Shown piece by piece: positions 52,235 to 60,545 of a stretch of 64,000 nt of DNA (the first letter of the stretch is position 1; each line of letters begins with the position of its first letter). The notes under the pieces were generated by a model. That model was not told where the DNA came from, made no database searches, and saw nothing but the letters and a program-made list of their open reading frames with translations. Both the position numbers and the translations under genes were made by a program. This DNA comes from Selenomonas sputigena (GTDB taxonomy: Bacteria > Bacillota > Negativicutes > Selenomonadales > Selenomonadaceae). The DNA lies in NCBI RefSeq assembly GCF_026015965.1, contig NZ_CP110383.1:1736049-1800048 (forward strand), written 5' to 3'.

Positions 52235-54412
52235 TCATCTTCCCCTTGCCGCGATATTTTCCGCAAGAATATCGGCGACATGCTTGATCTTGATGTTCGG
52301 CGCCTGCTTGTCGAGACCGCCGCCGATCTGCATCATGCAGGCCGGGCACGCGACTGCGCAAACTTCAGCGCCCGTGTTCTTGATGTTGTTGACTTTCTTC
52401 TCGAGCAGCGGCATCGAGATCTCGACGTACTTGACGCCGAAGGCGCCCGCCATGCCGCAGCAGTGGTCGGCGTCCTTCATCTCGACGAAGTCGATGCCCG
52501 GCGTCGCCTCCAGAAGCGCGCGCGGCTCCTTGTAGATGCCGAGACCGCGGCGGATGTGGCACGAATCGTGGTACGTGACCTTCTGTCCACCAGCAGCCGC
52601 AGGCATTAGGCGGCCTTCCTTCTCGTAGATCTCCGCGACGAGGCTCGTGAACTCGCGAACCTTGCTGGAGAACGTCTTGACCTTCGCGAGCATGGCAGGA
52701 TCGTCCTCGAAGATCTCGACGTACGTCTTCTCCAAGGTTTCCGTGCAGGTCGGGCAAGCCGAGAAGATGGCATCGGGGTTCGACGCGAGAAGCGCCTCGA
52801 TGTTCTTCTTCGCGAGCTTCCTTCCCGTATCACGGTCGCCCATGCCCATCGCAGGCTTGCCGCAGCAGCTCTGCTCCTGCGGGAAGGTCACGGCGACGCC
52901 GGCATCCTGCAGCACGCGCACGGCGTTGACTGCCGAATCAGGGAAGACGAAGTCCATGTTGCAGCCCGTGAAGAAGACGACGCGCATCTTCGGATTCTGC
53001 GGGTTGTCCTTTTCGAGCGCCTTGGCGCGGTCGCGGAATGGCGTATCGGCGATGGCGGGCAGACTGCGGTTGTCCGTCATCTTCGCAAAGAACAGAGGCA
53101 GATGGCGAATGAACTTGCCGCTCGTCATCGGCTTCTGCGCCTTCGCGCCGATCCTCAGAAGCGTATGGAATACCTTGCGGTTCGTGAGGATGTTCTGGAA
53201 CACCGTCTTTTCTGCAAACGGCATGCCGTTTTCCTTCACGTTCCTCGAGCGCAGCTCATCGATGATGTCCGGGATGGGGATCTTGCCCGGGCAAATCTGC
53301 ACGCACTTGCGGCAGCCTATGCAGAGATCGCTGAACTTCGAGAAATCCTTGAGACCGTTGTCCAAAAGACCCGTGAGAATCGCCCCGATACCGCCCGAGT
53401 AGATATGCCCGTAGACGTTGCCGCCGACGAGTGTCCAGATCGGACATACGTTGAGGCACGAGGCGCAGCGCACGCACTGATAGACCTCGTTGAGCTTGGG
53501 GTCACGCGCAGCGTCCAAACGGCCGTTGTCCAGGAGAATGACATAGAGCTTGCGGTTTTCCTCTACCCACTTGCCGTCCTTCTTGTAGATGACGGGCGTC
53601 GGCCCCGAGATGAACGTCTCGTAGCTCGTCGCCTTCTGGCACGTGCCATTTCGCGGCAAGAGGCGCAGAATCTTGGAAATATCTTCAACCTTCGGGATGA
53701 GCTTCTCATAGCCAATGAGGACGACGTTGATGCGCGGCAAAGTCGTCGTGATGCGCGCATTTCCTTCGTTCGTCACGAGACCGGTCGCACCGTTCTCGGC
53801 GACACCGAAGTTCGCGCCCGTGAAGCCGAGATCCGCCTGCAGGAACTCTTCGCGCAGCACCTGGCGCGCCGTCTGAACCATGAAGGGGATGTCGCTTGGG
53901 ATGTCCTTCTTCAGTTCCTTGGAGAAGAAGCCCGCGCACTGCTCGCGATTCAAATGAATCGCCGGCATGACCATGTGCGACGGGTGCTGTCCCGCGACAG
54001 AGAGCATCCATTCGCCCAAGTCCGTCTCACGGATGTGAATGCCGTGCGCCTCGATGTCTTCGTTGAGGCGGATTTCCTCACTCGCCATGGACTTCGACTT
54101 GACGATGCGCTTGACGTTATTTTCCTTGCAGATCTTGAGGAGGTAGTCCTTGACCGCCTGCCCGTCCTTCGCGCGGAAGACTTCGCCACCGCGCTCACGG
54201 ACGGCAGCCTCGAACTGGTCGGCGAGCTGGTCGATGTGCTGCACGGCATCGTGCTTCATCGCGCGCAGATCCTCGCGCAGAGCCTCGATGTCATACCCTT
54301 CGTACGACTTCAGGCGAGCACCCGGATACTGCTCGGCAAATTTGCCGAGAGCGCCGCGAAGAATCGGATCCTCAAGCTTTTCGTTGATTTCCTTGCGCAG
54401 ATCGCGTGCCAT
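52235..54412 (-). CDS. lutB: LutB-LutA fusion, lactate utilisation iron-sulfur protein
   Basis: 725 residues. The LutB half has a LUD domain (about 70-300, with TGANFGVAENGATGLVTNEGNAR) and two [4Fe-4S] motifs (CVRCASCLNVCP near 320 and CIGCRKCVQICPG near 375). The LutA half (about 480-725) has two CCG domains (SCCGKPAMGMGD with CPTCTETL, and HCCGMAGAFG with CPACMMQI). In Bacillus these are separate proteins; here they are one chain, so LutABC needs only two genes. It oxidises L-lactate to pyruvate. ATG 54412 overlaps the lutC stop by one base. Confidence 0.93.
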   Translation of the reverse strand: MARDLRKEINEKLEDPILRGALGKFAEQYPGARLKSYEGYDIEALREDLRAMKHDAVQHIDQLADQFEAAVRERGGEVFRAKDGQAVKDYLLKICKENNVKRIVKSKSMASEEIRLNEDIEAHGIHIRETDLGEWMLSVAGQHPSHMVMPAIHLNREQCAGFFSKELKKDIPSDIPFMVQTARQVLREEFLQADLGFTGANFGVAENGATGLVTNEGNARITTTLPRINVVLIGYEKLIPKVEDISKILRLLPRNGTCQKATSYETFISGPTPVIYKKDGKWVEENRKLYVILLDNGRLDAARDPKLNEVYQCVRCASCLNVCPIWTLVGGNVYGHIYSGGIGAILTGLLDNGLKDFSKFSDLCIGCRKCVQICPGKIPIPDIIDELRSRNVKENGMPFAEKTVFQNILTNRKVFHTLLRIGAKAQKPMTSGKFIRHLPLFFAKMTDNRSLPAIADTPFRDRAKALEKDNPQNPKMRVVFFTGCNMDFVFPDSAVNAVRVLQDAGVAVTFPQEQSCCGKPAMGMGDRDTGRKLAKKNIEALLASNPDAIFSACPTCTETLEKTYVEIFEDDPAMLAKVKTFSSKVREFTSLVAEIYEKEGRLMPAAAGGQKVTYHDSCHIRRGLGIYKEPRALLEATPGIDFVEMKDADHCCGMAGAFGVKYVEISMPLLEKKVNNIKNTGAEVCAVACPACMMQIGGGLDKQAPNIKIKHVADILAENIAARGR

Positions 54413-55029
54413 CAGCCCTCACTCCCTTCCATATTTTCGATCGCAATGACGAAGAAGCGGCTCGGGCCATGAACGCCGAGCGTCAGCACGCGCTCGATGT
54501 CCGCCGTGCGCGACGGTCCCGTGATGAATCCGACGTAGCCGCGCTTGTAGACGCGCGAGATGATCTTCAAAGCCGTCGTGAGGTTTTCCGTCATATAGTT
54601 CGCATTGACATAGACGGCATGCACCGGCGGCAACATGCCCGTGACGCGCGCCTCGTAGGAATAGGTGTCGACACAGACGCCGCCCGTCTCGCCGACGCCG
54701 AATTCCGCGACAGAAAGGCCGAGGTCGGCTGTCGGTGCATTCTCCGCAATCTCGAACTTGTCCGTATAGATCGGCACCTCGGGCGTAGAAAGCTCCTCGT
54801 AGATCTTCTTGATGCCCGCATTATTGTCGCCGCACGTCGCGATGACCTTCTTACACTCGAACTCCTTGATGAGTTCCGCTGTCTTCGCCTTCGCCGCTGC
54901 CAGATCCTTCACGCGAAAGACTTCCGCAGCAGCCAGAGTGGCGTTTTTCTCAAAATCGTCCCAATATTTCGCATCGATAAGTTTGTCATCGAATGCTTCC
55001 TTGGGCCAATCCTGACAGATTTTCAGCAT
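54412..55029 (-). CDS. lutC: LutC, lactate utilisation protein C
   Basis: 205 residues, LUD domain: LGLSVAEFGVGETGGVCVDT and GFITGPSRTADIERVLTLGVHGPSRFFV are the family signature. It is a partner of LutA and LutB in L-lactate oxidation. ATG 55029 follows AGGAGG. It is first in the lutC-lutBA-permease unit; a 14-bp palindrome lies 50 bases upstream. Confidence 0.94.
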   Translation of the reverse strand: MLKICQDWPKEAFDDKLIDAKYWDDFEKNATLAAAEVFRVKDLAAAKAKTAELIKEFECKKVIATCGDNNAGIKKIYEELSTPEVPIYTDKFEIAENAPTADLGLSVAEFGVGETGGVCVDTYSYEARVTGMLPPVHAVYVNANYMTENLTTALKIISRVYKRGYVGFITGPSRTADIERVLTLGVHGPSRFFVIAIENMEGSEG

Positions 55030-55077
55030 GGTCCATCCTCCTTGATTAAATTGTTTTAAAAATAAATAGTATATATT

Positions 55078-55091
55078 ATTTCTTAAGAAAT
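55078..55091 (-). promoter_or_regulatory. Palindromic operator candidate upstream of lutC
   Basis: ATTTCTTAAGAAAT is a perfect 14-bp palindrome in an AT-rich stretch. TATACT (minus strand) is just downstream toward lutC. It could be the site of a lactate-responsive regulator. The remaining 190 bases up to the dehydrogenase stop hold a GC-rich imperfect stem (AAGCCCC to GGGGATTTC), probably the terminator of that gene. Confidence 0.4.
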
Positions 55092-55280
55092 CCCCTTCTC
55101 CCGGGCTTGCCGCTCAAGATCGTGCAGGAGGCGGCCCGCACGGCGCTTTTCGCAGCAAGGCGGGAAAAGGGGCTTTCATAAGCTGGATTGTTTGTCGAGA
55201 AGCGCTGCTTTCGGCTGCAGCTTCCACAAAATTTCATCATTCAGTCGCCAAAGGCGTAAATGCGCTGTGACGGCAGATCC

Positions 55281-56678
55281 TTAGAAAAGCTTCGTCGGGT
55301 TCAGGATGCCCTTCGGATCGAAGGCCTTCTTGATACCGCGCATGAGCTCGATCTTCTCAGGCGTATAGTTCTCGCCCATGTAAGACATCTTCGCGAAGCC
55401 GATACCGTGCTCACCGGAAACGAGACCCTTGAGCTCACGTGCCTTCTTATACATGCGGTCCATGGCATCTCCGAGGTTTTTCTTCCACTGCTCGTCGTTC
55501 ATGTCGTCACGCAGGATGTAGATGTGGAGGTTGCCGTCGCCCGCATGTCCGAAGCTCTTGATGCGGATGCCCATGTCCTCGCGCACCTGATGCACGTATT
55601 CGACGAACGTGTTGACGCAGTCACGCGGCACAACGCAGTCGACCTCGTCCATCTCCGTCGTCGAACCCTTGATCGCCTCAAGGAACGCACCGCGCGTCTT
55701 CCAGATCGGCGTCTCGCGCTCTTCCGTATCGGCGATAAAGAGATCGATCGCGCCCTGATCGAGGCAGATCTTCGCGATATCGTCGTAAGTGCCCGAAATC
55801 TCCTCCGTCGAGTTGCCGTCGAACTTCAGCAGCAGATAAGCGTCCGCCGTCTTGTCGGGGAACTTCATGCCGAGGAACTCTTCAGCGTCCATGATGACTT
55901 CGCGCTCCATGAACTCGACGGCCGTCGGGATGACCTTCGACTTCATGATAACGGGTACCGTATCGATCGCATGCTTCAATGTCGGGAACGGCACGAGCAG
56001 CGTGACCGTCTTCTTCGGCAGCGGGATGAGCTTCAGCGTCGCCTTCGTGACGATGCCAAGCGTTCCCTCTGAGCCGATGATCATGTCCTTGATGTCGTAG
56101 CCCGTCGAGTTCTTGACGACCTTGCCGCCGAGATTCATGACCGTGCCGTCCGCCATGACGACTTCCAGGGCGCGCACATAGTCGCGCGTGACGCCGTACT
56201 TGACGGCGCGCATGCCGCCAGCGTTCGTCGAGATGTTGCCGCCGATCGTCGCGGACTTCTCGCCCGGATCCGGCGGGTAGAAGAGGCCATGCGGCTCGAC
56301 GTAAGCATAGATTTCCATGATGAGTACGCCCGGCTCGACCGTCAGCGTGAGGTTCTTTTCATCAAGCTCAAGGAAGTGGTTCATGAGTGTCGTGTCAATC
56401 ATGACGCCCTTGTGCACGGCGACGGCTGCACCGACGAGTCCCGTGCCAGCGCCGCGCGGCGTCACAGGCAGGTGCTGGTCGTAGCAGTACTTCATGACCT
56501 TGGAAACTTCTTCCGTCGAGAGCACGCGCACGACGACGTCCGGATAATGCGCCTCGGCACTCAGCTCGTCATGGCTGTACTCTTCCTTGATTTCATCTTT
56601 CCAAAGAAGGCGCTCGCGGTCAACGATCTGGGCAAGAGCCTCGAAGTCTTTTTCGTCGAAAGTCTTGTAGTTACTCAT
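55281..56678 (-). CDS. lctD: FAD-linked (D-)lactate dehydrogenase, GlcD family, Etf-coupled
   Basis: 465 residues. The FAD-binding PCMH part has PRGAGTGLVGAAVA (74-87), PDPGEKSATIGGNISTNAGG and GSEGTLGIVTKATLKL. The C-terminal part has the metal/substrate motifs GHAGDGNLH and SGEHGIGF. It starts four bases inside the etfA end (ATGA). With EtfA and EtfB this is the arrangement of the Acetobacterium woodii lactate dehydrogenase, which drives lactate oxidation with NAD by consuming reduced ferredoxin (electron confurcation). The same chemistry is inferred here. Confidence 0.92.
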   Translation of the reverse strand: MSNYKTFDEKDFEALAQIVDRERLLWKDEIKEEYSHDELSAEAHYPDVVVRVLSTEEVSKVMKYCYDQHLPVTPRGAGTGLVGAAVAVHKGVMIDTTLMNHFLELDEKNLTLTVEPGVLIMEIYAYVEPHGLFYPPDPGEKSATIGGNISTNAGGMRAVKYGVTRDYVRALEVVMADGTVMNLGGKVVKNSTGYDIKDMIIGSEGTLGIVTKATLKLIPLPKKTVTLLVPFPTLKHAIDTVPVIMKSKVIPTAVEFMEREVIMDAEEFLGMKFPDKTADAYLLLKFDGNSTEEISGTYDDIAKICLDQGAIDLFIADTEERETPIWKTRGAFLEAIKGSTTEMDEVDCVVPRDCVNTFVEYVHQVREDMGIRIKSFGHAGDGNLHIYILRDDMNDEQWKKNLGDAMDRMYKKARELKGLVSGEHGIGFAKMSYMGENYTPEKIELMRGIKKAFDPKGILNPTKLF

Positions 56679-57883
56679 GCTACAACGGCCTCCCCTTTCT
56701 TGATCTTTTCGATCAGCTGCGGAACGATCTCATAGATGTCTCCGACGATGGCGTAGTTTGCCACATCGAAGATCGTAGCCTTCGGATCCGAATTGATGGC
56801 GATGATGTTTTCCGAGTTGTTCATGCCGGCGACGAACTGAATCGCGCCCGATACGCCGCAGGTGATGATGAGCTTCGGGCGAACCGTGCGGCCCGAAAGA
56901 CCGATCTGATGCTTCGCATCGAACCAGCCGCTTTCCATCATCGGACGCGTGCAGGCAACCTGTGCACCCAAGAGCTCTGCAAGCTCCTCGATCATCACGA
57001 GGTCTTCCTTCTTCTTGACGCCGCGGCCTGCGACGACGAGAATCTCGGCGTTCTCGATGCTCTGCTCCTTCGGCTTCTTCGTGGTGCCGTGCACTTCGAC
57101 GCGGTTCTTGAGCTTCTCGGGTGCCACCGTGAACTCCTCAACCTCGCCGGAAAGTTCTGCACTCCTCTCGGGCGCGTTCATGATCTTATAGCGCACCGTG
57201 CACATCTGCGGACGATGGTTCGGCGTATGGATCTCCGCCATGATGTTGCCGCCGAATGCCGGGCGAATCTGGACGAGATCCGTGTTTTCCTTCATGTCGA
57301 GAATCGTGCAGTCCGCCGTAAGTCCCGTCTTGAAGCGGGCTGCGATGCGCGGCGCAAGCTGACGGCCGACCGAGGTCGCGCCGACAAGGATCGCCGTCGG
57401 CTTCACCTTGTTGATGAACGCTTCAAATGCCGACGTGTACGTCTCGATCTTGAAATACTTAAGCTCGGGGTTGTCGCAACAGAACACCTTGTCCACACCA
57501 TAGTGCCTGAGTTCATCGACGCGTCCCTTGATCTCGCTGCCAATGAATACTGCATACACAGGATGGTTGATTTTTGCCGCGAGTTCCTTCGCCTTGCCGA
57601 TGAGTTCGAACGTGACGGGGTGAATCACGCCTTCTTCATGCTCGACGTAGACAGCAATGCCCTTCCAATCGTCCTTGTTGACCGAGGGCTTCACTTCATC
57701 CTCGACGAACTCCATGACGCCCGCAGGACCTTTCTTCACGCACAGCTTACAGAGCTTGCAGCCCGCGTTGATGTCCAGTTTGCCGTCTTTGTTTTCCAGT
57801 GCATTGAACGGGCAGACGGCGATGACTGCCTCCATAATCTCCGCGCTGGTGATTTTGTCTTGATGGACAATGAGTTTCCCCAT
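56675..57883 (-). CDS. etfA: Electron transfer flavoprotein alpha subunit with N-terminal ferredoxin domain
   Basis: 402 residues from ATG 57883 (MGKLIVHQ), eight bases after GGAGG; an ATG six bases earlier is too close. The extra N-terminal domain has Cys24, 42, 45 and 48, enough for one [4Fe-4S] cluster, as in bifurcating Etf of lactate and caffeyl-CoA systems. The C-terminal FAD domain carries GRGVKKKEDLVMIEELAELLGAQVACTRP and ITCGVSGAIQFVAGMNNSENIIAIN. It pairs with EtfB upstream (86 bases away). Confidence 0.94.
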   Translation of the reverse strand: MGKLIVHQDKITSAEIMEAVIAVCPFNALENKDGKLDINAGCKLCKLCVKKGPAGVMEFVEDEVKPSVNKDDWKGIAVYVEHEEGVIHPVTFELIGKAKELAAKINHPVYAVFIGSEIKGRVDELRHYGVDKVFCCDNPELKYFKIETYTSAFEAFINKVKPTAILVGATSVGRQLAPRIAARFKTGLTADCTILDMKENTDLVQIRPAFGGNIMAEIHTPNHRPQMCTVRYKIMNAPERSAELSGEVEEFTVAPEKLKNRVEVHGTTKKPKEQSIENAEILVVAGRGVKKKEDLVMIEELAELLGAQVACTRPMMESGWFDAKHQIGLSGRTVRPKLIITCGVSGAIQFVAGMNNSENIIAINSDPKATIFDVANYAIVGDIYEIVPQLIEKIKKGEAVVA

Positions 57884-57969
57884 GTGCATTTCCTCCAGTT
57901 CTTGTTCGACTCCCTCCAAGGCGCGTCTTTCGCGCCATACGGGCAGTTTCTTCGACTTGGTTCAAACGA

Positions 57970-58761
57970 TCAGGCGATGAACTTCTTCTTTTTCAGCATG
58001 CCCATGATCTTGTCCGTGACTTCTTCCGCTGTGCCCGTCCACGAAACCTGCTCCTTGTCGGATGTCGGCGGGAAGATGCGCTGCACCTGCGTCGGCGAGC
58101 CGTTCAGACCGTAATGGTTCTTGTCTTTGTCCGCCATGTCCTGAAGCGTGAACATCGGAATCTCTTTCGTCTCCGTCGCCTTCTTCTTGAGGTACGACGG
58201 CAGACGCGGCTGCACAATGTCCTTCTGCACCGTGATGAGGCAGGGGAACTGAACCTTCAAGTGCTCGACATCCTGCGCCATCTCCATGTCAACCAAGATG
58301 CCGCCGTCCTCGACGCCCTTGATCTTCTTGACGTTGCAGACACAGGGCAGATCGAGCGCCTCGGAGACCTCAGGCCCGACCTGCGCCGTATCGCCGTCCG
58401 TCGTCTGCAGGCCGCAGATGATCAGGTCGAACTTGCCGAACTTCTTGATGCCCTGCGAAAGCGTGTAGCTCGTCGCGAGAACATCCGCGCCGCCGAACGA
58501 GCGGTCGGAAATGATGACGCCTTCATCCGCACCCATGGCGAACGCTTCATAAAGGACGGCCTTCGCCTGCGGCGGTCCCATCGTGATGACGCTCACACGT
58601 CCGCCGTACTTCTCCTTGAGAAGCAAGCCGCACTCGAGAGCAAACAGGTCGTACGGGTTCATCTTAGAATCAGCGCCGTCGCGCTTCAAGACGCCCGTCA
58701 CCGGATCGACTTCAACCTTGTTCGAGCCCGGGACTTGTTTGATACATACGAGAATTTCCAC
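57970..58761 (-). CDS. etfB: Electron transfer flavoprotein beta subunit
   Basis: 263 residues. The start is GTG 58761 (MEILVCIKQVPGSNKVEVD), five bases after GGAGGGG. The motif LICGLQTTDGDTAQVGPEVSEAL and C-terminal PRLPSYLKKKA are typical; in bifurcating Etf the beta subunit binds the bifurcating FAD. It is the first gene of the etfB-etfA-lctD unit. Upstream 264 bases hold a possible promoter (minus-strand TTATTG, 17 bases, TAGTAT near 58815) and an inverted CAATAGGC/GCCTATTG pair. Confidence 0.94.
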   Translation of the reverse strand: MEILVCIKQVPGSNKVEVDPVTGVLKRDGADSKMNPYDLFALECGLLLKEKYGGRVSVITMGPPQAKAVLYEAFAMGADEGVIISDRSFGGADVLATSYTLSQGIKKFGKFDLIICGLQTTDGDTAQVGPEVSEALDLPCVCNVKKIKGVEDGGILVDMEMAQDVEHLKVQFPCLITVQKDIVQPRLPSYLKKKATETKEIPMFTLQDMADKDKNHYGLNGSPTQVQRIFPPTSDKEQVSWTGTAEEVTDKIMGMLKKKKFIA

Positions 58762-59023
58762 AATTACCCCTCCGTTTATGATGATATCGCTTAAAGCCCT
58801 ACCTCGTTTATGATACTATAAACCCGCGCAATAGGCAATAAGATTTTTCTGGTTTTTTTCGGAAGAATTCTGCTTTTCACGCGTTTCCTCTTGTCCATGG
58901 CGCAAAAAAATAGGGCTTTCCCGCCTTGCGCCTATTGTATTCGCTATGCGCGACGAAAATCCTTCTTCGGAAAATAATTTTCTTTTATCGAGATATAAAT
59001 CTAATATAATTCTGTCCTCGCAT

Positions 59024-59068
59024 AAAAAGCGGGGCTGCTGCACGGTGATCTCCATGCAGCAGTCCCGC
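59024..59068 (-). terminator. Terminator of the ptsI/AsmA-like transcript
   Basis: 14-bp stem (59029-59042 with 59055-59068, one G-T pair), followed on the minus strand by T5. Confidence 0.85.
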
Positions 59069-59075
59069 CTGTCCT

Positions 59076-60545
59076 CTACCACTTTTCCTTCCAGCCAAAA
59101 GAGGCGCGTTTGCCTTCGGCGTCGTAGATCTCGATCGGCGAGAGCGTCGTCTTGCCGTCCTTCTTGCGGAACATCTCGGCGCGTGCACGGTAGCCGTCGC
59201 CGAGATCGATCTCAAGGTTGCCGAGCCGAAGGTCGTGCCACGCACTGTCGAACGTACCCGAAAGGCTCGCAAACGGTACGACCCAGCGATACGTCCCCGC
59301 GCCCGAGCGAAAGCTCCCGCTGTACTTGGTGCGCCGCGAGTTTCCCGACGAGTGAATCGTAAGGTCAAGCTCCACCTTGCAGTCGAGCCATGCACTCGGG
59401 AATCCTTCCGCCGCTTCCAATCCCTCGCCTTTCCCGTAAAGATTCCAATAGCGCGTGTCGAGGTCGTAGTCGCCGTAGGCGTACAGCTTGCCGCCGAAGA
59501 CGTCCGCCGTGACGTCGGTGAAGTCAAGGCGAGCGTCGTGCCAGCGCACCGTTCCCTCAACGTTTCTGAACTCAATGCCCGGGATACGGAGCTTCTTCAT
59601 GCGCACGAAGCCTTTGCCCTCCATCGCTTCCAAAGGTCCGGTGAAACGCACGGAGAGCGTCATCTTGTCGCGAATGTCCATGCCGAATCCCAACGAGCTC
59701 GGATCGACCTCGCTGACGAGCACGGAAAGGTCGGCGACAGGGCGATCCGCCTCGCGCATATCGACCGCGCCATTGAGCGTCATTCCGATTCCCTTCATCG
59801 TGCCGCCGAGTCCCACGACCGATCCCTTGACGGCGACTTCCTCGGACGTGTTGATGTCGGCATGTACCTCCATGCCCTGCAGCAGATAATGGCGGCGACG
59901 ATAGAAAAGCTCACCGCGGCAGTTCGTGAGATCGAGCTTCAGGCGCAGCTTCTTTCCCTCGCGGTTGAAGTTTTTCAGGCGCTCCTTCATCGCCTCCTTC
60001 CTCTTGGCTCGCGCTTCCTCGCCGAGCGCCTTGAGCTCCGCCTCCGTCATGTCTTCGCGCCTCGCTCGGTGTTCTTCGGCGCGTTCCTTTTCCTCGCGCT
60101 CCTTCTCCTTGAGTCTTGCCTCCTCCAACGCGTCAAGTTCCGGCGAATGGCGCAGGAAATCGAACTGCATGTCGTCGTCCAAGGCCATCGAGAGCACGGC
60201 GCCGTCCAAGGTCAGCTCCTGAATCGTCGTCGATTTCAAATTGCCCGTGAGGACATCGTAGGGACGCGCACGAAAACTGCCGCGCGGCACGAAAAGAATC
60301 GTATTGCCCTCCGGATCCTTCCAGTCGAGATTTTCAAAGCGCACCTCGCCGAAGACGTTCGCATGCAGCTTCTCTACCGTCACCGTGCCGCGCAGCATCG
60401 TCTGCTCGGCCATCGCATGGTTGAAGATCAGCGCGGCGCTGCGGCTCAACACGAAAAGGTCGGCAAAAACGAGAATCGCGGCGAGAAACATCGCCGCGAT
60501 CAGACCTCGAATTATCTTTTTCCTGCTTGCTGTAAAGCGCAGCAT
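59076..60545 (-). CDS. AsmA/TamB-like membrane-anchored protein
   Basis: 489 residues. A single N-terminal membrane anchor (IIRGLIAAMFLAAILVFADLFVL) is followed by a beta-rich periplasmic part with a charged coiled-coil insert (about 140-200, EARLKEKEREEKERAEEHRAR). Segments such as VEKLHANVFGEVRFENLDW and LDFTDVTADVFGGKLYAYGDYDLDT resemble the repeated strands of AsmA/TamB/YhdP proteins, which bridge inner and outer membranes. Its ATG overlaps the ptsI stop by one base, so it is co-translated with a sugar-transport enzyme. Function is inferred from fold only. Confidence 0.6.
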   Translation of the reverse strand: MLRFTASRKKIIRGLIAAMFLAAILVFADLFVLSRSAALIFNHAMAEQTMLRGTVTVEKLHANVFGEVRFENLDWKDPEGNTILFVPRGSFRARPYDVLTGNLKSTTIQELTLDGAVLSMALDDDMQFDFLRHSPELDALEEARLKEKEREEKERAEEHRARREDMTEAELKALGEEARAKRKEAMKERLKNFNREGKKLRLKLDLTNCRGELFYRRRHYLLQGMEVHADINTSEEVAVKGSVVGLGGTMKGIGMTLNGAVDMREADRPVADLSVLVSEVDPSSLGFGMDIRDKMTLSVRFTGPLEAMEGKGFVRMKKLRIPGIEFRNVEGTVRWHDARLDFTDVTADVFGGKLYAYGDYDLDTRYWNLYGKGEGLEAAEGFPSAWLDCKVELDLTIHSSGNSRRTKYSGSFRSGAGTYRWVVPFASLSGTFDSAWHDLRLGNLEIDLGDGYRARAEMFRKKDGKTTLSPIEIYDAEGKRASFGWKEKW

